A stretch of 64,000 nt of DNA from Sulfobacillus sp. (GCA_027309085.1 DAIDDL010000013.1:1-64000); one strand, 5' to 3'; positions 8,610 through 16,900 are shown, counted from the first letter of the stretch. Translations and numbers: made by a program. Notes: a model not told the origin generated them from the letters alone.

Positions 8610-9026
8610 ATGGCAACAGAACCGTTATCTCGTTGGAAAGTGTTATCCGACCGGTATTATGACAATCATCATCAATGGATTCATTATGAAGGTACTTTGG
8701 TCACTGTGGGGATTAGTGATTATACTCAGGATTCCGCTGGGGACATCTTGTATGTGTCTTTACCAGAACCCGGAGCTATTTTGGAGAAAGGTCAGCCTTT
8801 TGGCAGCATTGAGTCGGGGAAGTGGGTCGGACAACTTTATGCTCCCTTCAACGGTGTGGTAATTGCTGCGAATGACACAGTAAAAGAGAGTCCGCAGCTT
8901 CTCAATCAAGATCCCTATGGCCGAGGCTGGTTGATAAAGGCTAAAGTAGACAATCCGACAGCCGAATCTCAGTGGATGTCCAACCAGGATTACCGTGAAT
9001 TTTTAGCTACCATGATTGACTTATGA
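8610..9026 (+). CDS. GcvH-like lipoyl carrier protein (LbpA-type)
   Basis: This 138-residue protein has the GcvH fold and carries lipoate on a lysine. The acceptor is K71 in ESGKWVGQLYAP, matching the GcvH pattern in which an SxK is followed by LYAP and a glycine turn. The ATG at 8610 is preceded by GAGGAGG; an upstream in-frame ATG lies inside the previous gene and is not favoured. No other glycine-cleavage genes are near. Its neighbours are ligases and radical SAM enzymes, which points to a dedicated lipoate-binding protein such as LbpA of the sHdr sulfur-oxidation system, rather than the glycine-cleavage H protein. The assignment between LbpA and GcvH is inference. The next gene overlaps by 4 bases (ATGA). 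Confidence 0.8.
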   Translation: MATEPLSRWKVLSDRYYDNHHQWIHYEGTLVTVGISDYTQDSAGDILYVSLPEPGAILEKGQPFGSIESGKWVGQLYAPFNGVVIAANDTVKESPQLLNQDPYGRGWLIKAKVDNPTAESQWMSNQDYREFLATMIDL

Positions 9027-10105
9027 TGAAGGAACAATGGCGTTTACTGGATCCGGGCCCATTGCCCGCCTGGCAGCAAATGGCCTTGGATAAGGTCGTT
9101 ATTGAGGCGAGAGCACGTGATGAAGTGCCCAACACGCTCAGATTTATGGAGTTTTCTCCCCATACCGCCTTAGTGGGATATCATCAGGCAGTCGACCTCG
9201 AAATTGATCGTCACGAGGCGCAGCGTCTGGGTGTGGAAATTAACCGCCGGATCACCGGCGGGGGCGCTATCTATATGGACCCGCAACAACTGGGGTGGGA
9301 ATTGTGCCTAAAGTTTGATGAAGCCGAGCGCATCCGGCCCGACGCTTTATATCCGAAACTATCCCAAGTAGTCATTGACGCCTTGAAGGCATGGGGGATT
9401 AACGCTCAGTTTCGCCCTGTGAACGATGTGGAAGTGGAAGGACGTAAAATATCCGGAACGGGCGGTACGGACTATCATGGGGCCGTGATTTATCAAGGAA
9501 CCTTGCTGCTCGAGTTCAACGTGGAAATTATGTTACGCATCCTTAGGCTGCCGATTGAAAAGTTGACCGACAAAGTGATTGACTCTTTTCAAAAGCGCTT
9601 AATCACCATGCGAGAGCTATTAGGTTATGTGCCGGCAATTGAGGACGTCAAACACACCGTGCGCGATTCTTTGACGCGTATCTTTGGAGTCGATCTCACG
9701 TTATCATCCTTGACCGCTCAAGAAAAATCACAATGGCTGGCCACTCGGGACACTTACCGTGAAGAGAGATGGGTCGATTTGAGGACAGTGCCACAACGCG
9801 ATGCCAAGTATCCTATCAGAGCACTGACGCACAAAGCGCCAGGCGGATTGATTCGGGCGATGGTGCAAACCGATCTCCGTGGAACCCGTATCAAAACAGC
9901 CTTTATCACAGGGGATTTCTTTGTTTATCCCGATCGTGCTCTTCTCGACCTGGAATCTCGTCTCAAAGACGCACCATTGACTCCTGATGTGTTAACGGCC
10001 AGGATTGCGGCTCACTATAACCAGGGACACCACTATTTGGGTGTCGAAGTGTCGGACTGGATTTCCTGCTTATCGCCATTGTGGACCGAAACCAAGGAGG
10101 GTTAA
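9023..10105 (+). CDS. Lipoate-protein ligase, LplA with C-terminal domain (sLpl type)
   Basis: This 360-residue protein carries RRITGGG at residues 75-81 and GRKISGTGG with catalytic K142, as in LplA. An additional C-terminal domain (from about residue 255) resembles the LplB or accessory domain. It would form lipoyl-AMP or octanoyl-AMP and transfer the acyl group to K71 of the carrier encoded just upstream. Translation is probably coupled, because its ATG overlaps the carrier stop by 4 bases and there is no strong Shine-Dalgarno. Proteins of this layout next to two radical SAM genes are typical of the sLpl(AB) branch of lipoate assembly. The standard LipB/LipA pair is absent from the cluster. 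Confidence 0.82.
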   Translation: MMKEQWRLLDPGPLPAWQQMALDKVVIEARARDEVPNTLRFMEFSPHTALVGYHQAVDLEIDRHEAQRLGVEINRRITGGGAIYMDPQQLGWELCLKFDEAERIRPDALYPKLSQVVIDALKAWGINAQFRPVNDVEVEGRKISGTGGTDYHGAVIYQGTLLLEFNVEIMLRILRLPIEKLTDKVIDSFQKRLITMRELLGYVPAIEDVKHTVRDSLTRIFGVDLTLSSLTAQEKSQWLATRDTYREERWVDLRTVPQRDAKYPIRALTHKAPGGLIRAMVQTDLRGTRIKTAFITGDFFVYPDRALLDLESRLKDAPLTPDVLTARIAAHYNQGHHYLGVEVSDWISCLSPLWTETKEG

Positions 10106-10107
10106 AT

Positions 10108-11229
10108 ATGAATGATCAGATTGTAGGTGAAGGGAGCGAGCTACGCCCTAGGCAGGAGGATACTCGGGAAAGCCCGAAATATGTCATGACATCCTTGGCT
10201 GGAGCCATGGCTTTAGGAGTGGAAAAAGGAAAGTTTGCCCGGGAAGAAACCGTACTCAGAGGCTTGAATATCCTGATGACCTATCAAGAAAATTGTGTGG
10301 CCAATTGCTCTTACTGTGGAGTATCTAGAGAACGGCGAGCGCCTCGGGAGGAGACCACCTTTATTCGCGTCAAGTGGCCCATTGTTTCTGTAGACGAGTT
10401 AATTGAACGCAGTGTCAATGTGCCCCATCAAATGCGTCGATTATGCGTGGGAATGCTGGCTAATCACCAATCCTATGCGCACTCTCTGGATGTTATTCAG
10501 CAGTTTCATGAGAAGACTCCTCTTTTAATCTCGGCGCTGATTACCGCATCCCTGATCAAAAAACGCGAAGATCTAGAAAAAATTCGGGACGCTGGGGCGG
10601 ATAGGGTAGATATTGCCATTGATGCCGCAACGCCGGAATTGTTTGAAAAACACCGGGGACGCCCGGTCAAAGGCCCTCACCGCTGGGATCAGTTTTGGTG
10701 GGTGACGGAAGAAGCGACTCGGGTGTTCGAACCTGGCTCGGTGGGCATTCATCTGGTGGCGGGCTTGGATGAAACCGAACGGGAGTTATTGGGTGCCTGT
10801 CAAAAAGCGCAGGATATGCATGTCGTTACGCACTTGTTTTCTTTTAACCCTGAGCCCTCAACTCTTTTAGGCGACCAGCCTCAACCGTCTATGGGACATT
10901 ATCGGCGCTGTCAACTTGGTCGATTCTTGATAAACGAACTGGGGATTCACTTGCATCATTTCCGGTTTAACCAGTGGGGTCAGGTGGTAGATTTTGGCCT
11001 AGATGATGAAACGCTGCACCGCATTATTGAGTCAGGTGCTCCATTCATGACCTCCGGCTGTCCTGACGAACATGGAGAGACCGCTTGCAACCGACCATAT
11101 GGAAACGGCCGACCGAGTGAACAAATCCGTAATTTTGCGTTTACGCCTGGTCCTCAAGATATTGACGACATTCGCACGCAACTCTGGAGTGACTGGAAAG
11201 GGGTGGATGATGCTGAATTGGTCGAGTGA
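10108..11229 (+). CDS. Radical SAM protein, LipS1/LipS2-type lipoyl synthase component
   Basis: This 373-residue radical SAM enzyme has the cluster-binding motif C63-x3-C67-x2-C70 in NCVANCSYC. A second set of cysteines near the end (SGCPD then ACNRPYGNG) could bind an auxiliary iron-sulfur cluster that donates sulfur. It is biotin synthase-like rather than LipA-like. Placed between a lipoate ligase and a second radical SAM gene, it is best explained as one half of the two-protein lipoyl synthase (LipS1/LipS2), each half inserting one sulfur into the octanoyl chain. Which half it is cannot be settled here. The ATG at 10108 follows AAGGAGGG, and a GTG 9 codons upstream lies inside the previous gene. 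Confidence 0.8.
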   Translation: MNDQIVGEGSELRPRQEDTRESPKYVMTSLAGAMALGVEKGKFAREETVLRGLNILMTYQENCVANCSYCGVSRERRAPREETTFIRVKWPIVSVDELIERSVNVPHQMRRLCVGMLANHQSYAHSLDVIQQFHEKTPLLISALITASLIKKREDLEKIRDAGADRVDIAIDAATPELFEKHRGRPVKGPHRWDQFWWVTEEATRVFEPGSVGIHLVAGLDETERELLGACQKAQDMHVVTHLFSFNPEPSTLLGDQPQPSMGHYRRCQLGRFLINELGIHLHHFRFNQWGQVVDFGLDDETLHRIIESGAPFMTSGCPDEHGETACNRPYGNGRPSEQIRNFAFTPGPQDIDDIRTQLWSDWKGVDDAELVE

Positions 11230-12166
11230 ACCGCTTGAGGACCTCTTTGCGCAAGCGTCACAGCTCTCAAGACGGCATTTCCCCTTAAGTCTTACCGTAT
11301 CAGCTCCCAGTCAAAAACACTATGATACGGGAATCTATAAAAACCAGCGGAAGTCGTTTCTGACCTTGAGCGTGACCGGGCAAAGCTGTGCATTAGAGTG
11401 TGAGCACTGCGGGACCAAGGTTTTGGATGGGATGGCGGTCGCTAACAGCCGAGCTCGGTTCCAGAATGTAACACAAGGACTTTTCGAATCTGGTGCCGAA
11501 GGAGTCTTAGTCAGCGGTGGATGCTTAGACGATGGTTCAGTGCCCTTGGATCGTTTTGTCGAAGACATTGCTCGCATTAAGGATCAAGGCCTTACGGTTT
11601 TAGTGCATACCGGATTGGTTAAAAGATCGGTGGCTCGGGCTTTGAAAGAAGCTGGCGTCGATCAAGTCCTCTTGGACATTATCGGCGATGATGACACCAT
11701 CCGTGACGTCTATCACCTCGACAAAACGACCCAAGCTTATCAGAAATCCTTAAGAATTTTACGGGAAGAAGGGTTAAACGCGGTACCGCATGTAGTTGTA
11801 GGACTGCACTTTGGGACAATTCGGGGAGAATTTCGCGCCTTGGAAATGATTCGTGAGGAGGGGTGTCAACAGTTAGTCATCGTAGCGCTGATGCCTTTAC
11901 CCGGCACTCCTATGGCTAAGACGGATCCTGTGAGGGCTGATGATGTAGGTCGGGTGATTGCCGCAGCCCGCGTGATGATGCCGCAAACCCCCATTTCCTT
12001 GGGATGTGCTAAGCCCGCTGGTCAAGAAAAACGCGTCATGGAACAATATGCCATTGACTGTGGAGTACAAAGTATTGCCTACCCGTTGCCAGATACGATC
12101 CGTTACGCCGAACATAAAGGCTATCAGATCCATTACCATGAGAAGTGTTGTTCGTTGCTTACTTGA
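11210..12166 (+). CDS. Radical SAM protein, partner lipoyl synthase component
   Basis: This 318-residue radical SAM enzyme has C60-x3-C64-x2-C67 in SCALECEHC. The C-terminus ends in EKCCSLLT, giving a cysteine pair that could serve an auxiliary cluster. The TIM-barrel pattern is clear, including GVLVSGGCLDDG and PHVVVGLHFG. It is the expected partner of the preceding gene in the LipS1/LipS2 system. The start is ATG at 11210 (or 11207), with AAAGGGG upstream, overlapping the previous gene by 20 bases. The gene is last in the operon and is followed at once by a strong hairpin terminator. Biotin synthase is less likely because no biotin genes are nearby. Confidence 0.8.
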   Translation: MLNWSSEPLEDLFAQASQLSRRHFPLSLTVSAPSQKHYDTGIYKNQRKSFLTLSVTGQSCALECEHCGTKVLDGMAVANSRARFQNVTQGLFESGAEGVLVSGGCLDDGSVPLDRFVEDIARIKDQGLTVLVHTGLVKRSVARALKEAGVDQVLLDIIGDDDTIRDVYHLDKTTQAYQKSLRILREEGLNAVPHVVVGLHFGTIRGEFRALEMIREEGCQQLVIVALMPLPGTPMAKTDPVRADDVGRVIAAARVMMPQTPISLGCAKPAGQEKRVMEQYAIDCGVQSIAYPLPDTIRYAEHKGYQIHYHEKCCSLLT

Positions 12167-12183
12167 TGATTAAACCGAGAGAG

Positions 12184-12222
12184 AGCCATCCGAAGCCTTG
12201 GAGTTCTTGACTTCGGATGGCT
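12184..12222 (+). terminator. Terminator of the lipoate operon
   Basis: A perfect 12-bp stem (AGCCATCCGAAG at 12184-12195 with its complement at 12211-12222) begins 17 bases after the last stop. The following TGTTGCTGCTT is only moderately T-rich. Confidence 0.65.
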
Positions 12223-12309
12223 TGTTGCTGCTTGGCTATAGTGTCTAAATTGATGCGTTCCGCTGTCCGGCTTTTGCTGGCGATGCCATGATCCCGTCCC
12301 ATAGCAATA

Positions 12310-12463
12310 CATGCATCCCCAGATAAGTCAGGTGGGACCCTTCCAATGGAGGACATGGAGTTAAAACTGGTGGCTACAGCGCTCCGAACGGGCGGTAATT
12401 CTTCGGAAATTCGCGAGAAGTGCGGTGCGTTTCCCTGCTGCCTGACTTATCTGGGGATGCATG
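12310..12463 (+). mobile_element. MITE of 154 bp with 23-bp terminal repeats and 8-bp target duplication
   Basis: Perfect 23-bp inverted repeats lie at 12310-12332 and 12441-12463 (CATGCATCCCCAGATAAGTC and on). The flanks are identical direct repeats TAGCAATA at 12302-12309 and 12464-12471, so insertion was by a transposase making 8-bp duplications. No transposase is encoded. A related inverted copy lies at 7346-7498 and a partial interior copy at about 14223-14298. Confidence 0.88.
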
Positions 12464-12649
12464 TAGCAATAATGGTCGGGGGGAGTTGCGTTCGGGCTGG
12501 TTTTCCGGAGGAGTCCTTTCACGAAAAAAAACGGGGGCTGGCAATCAGCCCGCTGAGCATTTCGGTCGCTTTTTCGTCGCATTGATGCACCCTCTGTCTT
12601 CGTTGGAGCACGAATTGAGGGATTCACGGATTCGGCCCTTTGGGCCGGG

Positions 12650-12697
12650 ACTCGGGGAAAACGTTCGCCCCAAAAACGGCGAACGTTTTCCCCGAGT
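12650..12697. repeat. Perfect 20-bp hairpin with 8-base loop
   Basis: ACTCGGGGAAAACGTTCGCC at 12650-12669 pairs exactly with 12678-12697 around the loop CCAAAAAC. It lies at the truncated end of the IS66 remnant and is preceded by the small palindrome GGCCCTTTGGGCC. It is too long for a usual terminator and has no T-tract. Confidence 0.75.
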
Positions 12698-12713
12698 GCA
12701 GAGGGTCTCCGGC

Positions 12714-12803
12714 TCAGGACCTTCTCGCTCGAATGGACTTCCGCATGTCCATGATCCCACATGCCAGATACACGGGCGTGTCGCTGCGCAAGGCAAGCAT
12801 CAT
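12714..12803 (-). pseudogene. IS66-family TnpB, N-terminal fragment
   Basis: The frame starts MMLALRSDTPVYLACGIMDM and RKSI, the characteristic N-terminus of IS66 TnpB (Orf2), then loses similarity within 25 residues. Its start codons overlap the stop of the TnpA gene, as is normal in IS66 elements. The rest of TnpB and all of TnpC are missing. Confidence 0.7.
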
Positions 12804-13081
12804 CGTCCCTCCAGAGCGTCGACGATCTCCCGGAGCAAAGCCGCATTGAACCCGGGCTGCACCGCGATGACGGCCGCACCCACGCGCAGACTCAAGGAAG
12901 GCTCCGCTGCGGGAGGCGTGAGCGGCAGGGAGACCCACTGGGTGGGCGAGGATGTGGCCGAATCGGCCGCGAATTTGCGTTTCCCATAATGAAACTGCCG
13001 GAGATTTACCTGCTGTTGTGCGCACCAGGCTGGGGCACTTTGGCCACTGGCCTGAAACGCGCGGCAATGCGCTGCGCCCAT
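12800..13081 (-). CDS. IS66-family TnpA (OrfA) in a truncated element
   Basis: This protein of about 93 residues shows the TnpA pattern of IS66: FQASGQSAPAWCAQQQVNLR, WVSLPLTP, LSLRVGAAVIAVQPGFNAALL. TnpA is a small accessory protein of IS66 transposition with a helix-turn-helix. The gene looks intact and its stop overlaps the TnpB start. The start codon is uncertain. The element is otherwise deleted, so it should be inactive. Confidence 0.65.
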   Translation of the reverse strand: MGAAHCRAFQASGQSAPAWCAQQQVNLRQFHYGKRKFAADSATSSPTQWVSLPLTPPAAEPSLSLRVGAAVIAVQPGFNAALLREIVDALEGR

Positions 13082-13181
13082 TCTTGTCGCAAGGTGGTAT
13101 AGAGAGATCCTCCTTGTTCTCGGTCTATCCTAAGGATCGCAGAAATTGGAGGTGGTTCGATTCGAGGTGCTATGTATTTAA

Positions 13182-13188
13182 CGCTTAC
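13182..13188 (-). mobile_element. IS66 terminal end (GTAAGCG)
   Basis: The minus strand reads GTAAGCG from 13188 inward, about 107 bases before TnpA. This heptamer is the conserved start of IS66 terminal inverted repeats, so the boundary of the IS66 remnant is placed at 13188. The opposite end was not found. Confidence 0.6.
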
Positions 13189-14688
13189 CGAATTTCGACG
13201 GCAAAAGGTCTGGAAAGAACAATGGGATGGAAGGGCACAATGGTCGTTTGTCCGCCCGTGGTGACCGTACAAAAAACGGCAATCCGCTCCTGCGTATTCA
13301 CGCAGGCGCCGAGCACTGGATGCTCGACATTGCTTTGGATGAACGCGACCCGGAGAAAAAAGGGATACGGTACCGCAAGCGAACGCATGGCTCGATCAGC
13401 GCCACCAGATTTACCAGCACTAAAGAATCGTACCACACGATCCCTGCCGTAGTCACACGGTGAAAAACACGGCGGGGCATCTCAATCAGGTGCCGGGTAA
13501 CACCTGGGCCGAGGGCATCACACGAAAGACAGGGACGTGCTTCCCCGTCAATCTCTTTCATGGCTCCTCGGCGGCGAGAGGGGGACGGACCGCACCATCG
13601 ATCCCCTCTCAATAGTGCGAGAGCAGCCCTCCAGCGGACGAATCCTGTGAGATCCGCGCTGTCGCCAGACAGTGACCTCTAATGACAGATTGAGGTTTTT
13701 TTAACCAGGGAGAGGGGAGTCTTAAGAAAGCAGGGGAGAGGCCACTGGCTCTTATCAACAATTCGGCAAAACCCCGAGAGAACACCACCGAAGGCCCCGA
13801 CCGTACAGGACGAGCCAAATTTTTGCAATGGACCATTTCCGCCAGCTCGCCAGCCATCGCGTGTGACATACTTGGCAGGACCTGATGCAAGGCCAGCTTA
13901 ACATAAGTTGGTCACAGCCGCATTACCGCCAACATATTTTCCCGAAAACGGCACTTGTGCGCCGCGTCTGACTGTGACGGCGCCTATTGGTGCAATAACA
14001 TTTGCAGCGACCCGGCACTTGCCGCTTATCTGGGCGCGCCGGACTGAGAAGGTGAGTGAGGAAAAACCCAACCGCAAGATCCGTGGATCCCCTTCTGACG
14101 GATCCGTTTTTGTTTACATAATCTCTATTATCGGACACAGAGAGAGCCAGAAAAAACCCCTCTTTGGCTCTGAGCCCCTGCAAATTTACATTCATGCATC
14201 ACTAAATAAACCCTATCGCATCAAAGCGCACCGCACTTCTCGAATGTTCGAAGAATTTCCGCCCGTGCGGAGCGCTGCAGGACCAGTTTCAATGAACTCT
14301 CCCGCCGCCTAACCCATACGGGTTGAGGCAGGGGTTTCTGGGATCACTCCCGGAAGTTCCTGGTTCTACGACCGCTGCGCCGAGCCGTTAGGCTGCGTGC
14401 GTCTTATGCTGGATCTCCCCAGGCGTCGATTCGGACCGTTCCGGCCCTATGCCCTTATAGTAGAACAAAAATTTAGGGTTGTCTAGCCCTGCGGGCTGGC
14501 CCGCTTGACCCCCTCTTGGCTATCGCCTAAGAAGGGGAATGCGCGGGCGTTATGTTCAAGGGCCATAATGGACATCAAGGACCGGAAACTGGTGTAGGAA
14601 CGTAACCGATGGGCAAACGAGCCCCGCAACATTCTTCTCCATGACCACCAAAACCGCTAGGTGGGAGAGAACCTTCCCCACCGCAGTC
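13189..14688. other. Degenerate 1.5-kb region without a recognised gene
   Basis: Several frames of 80-130 codons are open on both strands, but none shows a family motif together with a plausible start site. The frame at 13227-13463 (plus) codes for an arginine-rich, unrecognised peptide. The segment 14223-14298 repeats the interior of the nearby MITE. The region is best read as decayed mobile DNA separating the lipoate island from the next operon. Confidence 0.45.
14223..14298 (-). repeat. Partial third copy of the MITE interior
   Basis: On the minus strand this segment aligns by eye with the interior of the 12310-12463 element: AAACTGGT, CAGCGCTCCG, ACGGGCGG, ATTCTTCG and GAGAAGTGCGGTGCG blocks occur in the same order. 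The terminal repeats are not present. Confidence 0.55.
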
Positions 14689-15960
14689 CTACACTGAGGC
14701 CGGCGGAACAATCACAGGATCTTCAGCCACCTGCCCATAAGACTGGACCGCAACGCTCTTGGTTTCCGGTAAGGTGGCCTGGCTGATAATCGTTCCGACT
14801 AGCGCCATAGCCCCAAAAAATAGAAGACCCGCGCCCGGTCCCCATACCGCCGCGAGAAAACTGTATCCCGCAATACCGATGATACCGCCCACACGGCCAC
14901 TCGCCTCCGCTATGGCCTGCGAACTTGCCCTAACGCTAGTCGTCACCCGTTCCGCCGTGGTAATCACCGTGGTCTTGTCTGGGCCCCATGCCCCGAAAGC
15001 ATAGGCGATAACCAAAAGAATCCACGCTGCAGTCGTCCAGGCGGGATGGCTTCTTAAGGGTGATGGACCCCAAAGCAGCAACGCTCCCAATAAAAGAAGC
15101 CCGAGAGCCCTTCCCCAAAAACCCCACACTTGAAGCGGGCGCCGGCCCCACCGGTCAATCAACATTACCGTGAACAGAGCGGCCGGGATAGTCACCGCCT
15201 TGACCAGTACACTGTGCCATGCCGCACCGGCCACCGTCGTCCCAAACACGGTTACCAGCATTAACGGCAAAAACATGGTCAATCCCTGGTCGCTGACCTG
15301 GTAGCTTAGCCATGTTACCGAGGACAGCACCACAGTCTTCCGGTAATGCGGCGACCTAAGGATGCCCTTAACGTCCCGCCAGGAAGTCGCGCGGTGCGCC
15401 TGCCATTCCGCCGATTCCGGAATGGATCTCCTAAACCATAAGATGGGCAAGACGAGCAGGGCGCCCACGGCCAGGGGAATGCGCCACCCACCAGGATACT
15501 GCAGGGCGATAGCTCCAGCCCCATAGGCGGCCAGCATGCCAAAATTTGCCGCCCACATCGCCCAAGCCATCACCCGTCCCCGGTGCGCTGAATCCACGTA
15601 CTCGACGAGGTAAGGGAACACTACAGCAAAATCAGCTCCAACGCCCAGTCCAACGATTACCCGTGCCCATATCAGCCATGCCAGGCTTGGGCTCAATGCA
15701 CTGAGCAAGGCAGCCAGCCCGTACGCAATAAAATCTAAGAGTAAAATCATGCGGCGGCCAAACCGGTCCGCCAGAGGTCCAGCCAGAAGGCTGCCCAGGA
15801 TCATTCCGATAAACGTAGAAGACCCCAAGAGGGCCACAGCACCTGTGGAGATATGCCAAACCCGCACCACTTGAGGCAGCGCCACCGAAATCGCAGCCAC
15901 ATCGTAGGTTCCAATGAAGATGCCAGCCCCAACAGCCAAGACCACACGCCGTGTATTCAC
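14689..15960 (-). CDS. MFS transporter (metabolite:proton symporter type)
   Basis: This 423-residue inner-membrane transporter has about 12 helices. The signature between helices 2 and 3 is GPLADRFGRRM, and DRWGRRP occurs after helix 8. RSIPESAEW in the central loop is typical of the sugar/metabolite proton symporter branch. The GTG at 15960 is preferred because AGGGGG lies 9 bases upstream; a TTG at 15981 would have no ribosome binding site. The promoter overlaps a Fur-box-like palindrome, so expression may respond to iron or another metal. The substrate is unknown; a metal chelate, organic acid or sugar is possible. Confidence 0.78.
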   Translation of the reverse strand: MNTRRVVLAVGAGIFIGTYDVAAISVALPQVVRVWHISTGAVALLGSSTFIGMILGSLLAGPLADRFGRRMILLLDFIAYGLAALLSALSPSLAWLIWARVIVGLGVGADFAVVFPYLVEYVDSAHRGRVMAWAMWAANFGMLAAYGAGAIALQYPGGWRIPLAVGALLVLPILWFRRSIPESAEWQAHRATSWRDVKGILRSPHYRKTVVLSSVTWLSYQVSDQGLTMFLPLMLVTVFGTTVAGAAWHSVLVKAVTIPAALFTVMLIDRWGRRPLQVWGFWGRALGLLLLGALLLWGPSPLRSHPAWTTAAWILLVIAYAFGAWGPDKTTVITTAERVTTSVRASSQAIAEASGRVGGIIGIAGYSFLAAVWGPGAGLLFFGAMALVGTIISQATLPETKSVAVQSYGQVAEDPVIVPPASV

Positions 15961-15994
15961 CCCGGCTTTCCCCCTATTCAACCATATTGGAGCT

Positions 15995-16024
15995 ATTATA
16001 ATTGATAATGGCTTTCATTATCAA
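15995..16024 (-). promoter_or_regulatory. Promoter with Fur-box-like operator
   Basis: On the minus strand, -35 TTGATA (16024-16019) and -10 TATAAT (16000-15995) are separated by 18 bases. The palindrome TTGATAATG-GCTTT-CATTATCAA spans 16002-16024. Its central 19 bases match the classic Fur consensus (GATAATGATAATCATTATC) at 15 of 19 positions. A bound repressor would cover the -35 box and most of the spacer. Confidence 0.75.
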
Positions 16025-16123
16025 TAAATTAATGCAGTTATTTAGAACGCCCTGTCGTGAACTAACATGATACCCACCGTGAGCAATATGCTTCTCAAAA
16101 CTCTTTTCCTATGCATAATGTCC

Positions 16124-16900
16124 CTATTGCCCCCGTATTCCTCCCGTCTTCGTTAAGGCCAGCCACTTCTGCAAACGCGCACAGTCCACCACAGCCTGTA
16201 CACGGCCTTCCGGGCTGTCCCCCACAGCCAAAGACCTCGGTTCTCCCAATCCGTTCAAAACCGCCATGGCTCCTTGAAAATCCTGCTGAACCGTCCAGTC
16301 GTTAGTTGTAATCACCGTACTTATGTCGGCGGCCCGTGCAGCCAGCAATCCAATTTGAGAATCCTCCACAGCCACGGCTTCGTCGGGATTCACCGCCAGG
16401 CGCCGCAGCGCCATGTAATAGACCTCAGGGTCGGGTTTTTTTGCCGCCACATCATCCCCCGCGCACACGGTGTCGATCCAATTGGGCCAGCCTTGACCAA
16501 AACCTGTAACGAGCAACTCGCGGACATTCGCGGCTTGTGTTGTTGTCGCAATCCCGACCTTCAGCCCGATCCCAACCGCCTCCCGGATCAGCCGGACAAC
16601 GCCAGCCCGCCAAGGTATTTTTCCTTGGCGGACCCGCTCCGCGAACAGATCGGTCTTGCGGCGGTGCAGCTGGGAGATAAAAGACGGGTCAAGGTCTGGC
16701 AAGTCCGGGCGTTCCTCGATAAAATGCTTGATACGCCGTTCCCCCCCGGCAACACCCAATAGAACCCGGTAGGTTTCAACATCCCACCGAAAAGGCAGTC
16801 CAGCCTCTTTGAACGTTTCGTTGAACGCCCAAAGGTGGCCCCGCAATTCGGTATCGGCCATTGTACCGTCCACGTCAAAGATGAGCGCTTTCAACGCCAT
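16124..16900 (-). CDS. HAD-superfamily phosphatase, CbbY/phosphoglycolate phosphatase-like
   Basis: This 258-residue HAD hydrolase has DVDGT at residues 9-13 (nucleophile D9, acid D11), TTT at the second motif, KKPDPEVY with the lysine, and VEDSQIG at the fourth motif. The helical cap sits between motifs 1 and 2, as in the beta-phosphoglucomutase/CbbY group. CbbY clears xylulose-1,5-bisphosphate in Calvin-cycle organisms, and a phosphoglycolate phosphatase role is also possible. It follows fhs directly (TAAATG, no gap) and so is co-transcribed, suggesting a role in one-carbon or carbon-fixation metabolism. Confidence 0.78.
   Translation of the reverse strand: MALKALIFDVDGTMADTELRGHLWAFNETFKEAGLPFRWDVETYRVLLGVAGGERRIKHFIEERPDLPDLDPSFISQLHRRKTDLFAERVRQGKIPWRAGVVRLIREAVGIGLKVGIATTTQAANVRELLVTGFGQGWPNWIDTVCAGDDVAAKKPDPEVYYMALRRLAVNPDEAVAVEDSQIGLLAARAADISTVITTNDWTVQQDFQGAMAVLNGLGEPRSLAVGDSPEGRVQAVVDCARLQKWLALTKTGGIRGQ

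Noticed and set aside
12361-12989. Several overlapping frames on both strands around the MITE and IS66 remnant
   Set aside because: They cross mobile-element boundaries and hairpins. Only the TnpA and short TnpB frames have family support.
13006-14312. Possible tRNA or small RNA in the gene-poor region
   Set aside because: GGTTCGA-like words occur but no cloverleaf could be formed around them.
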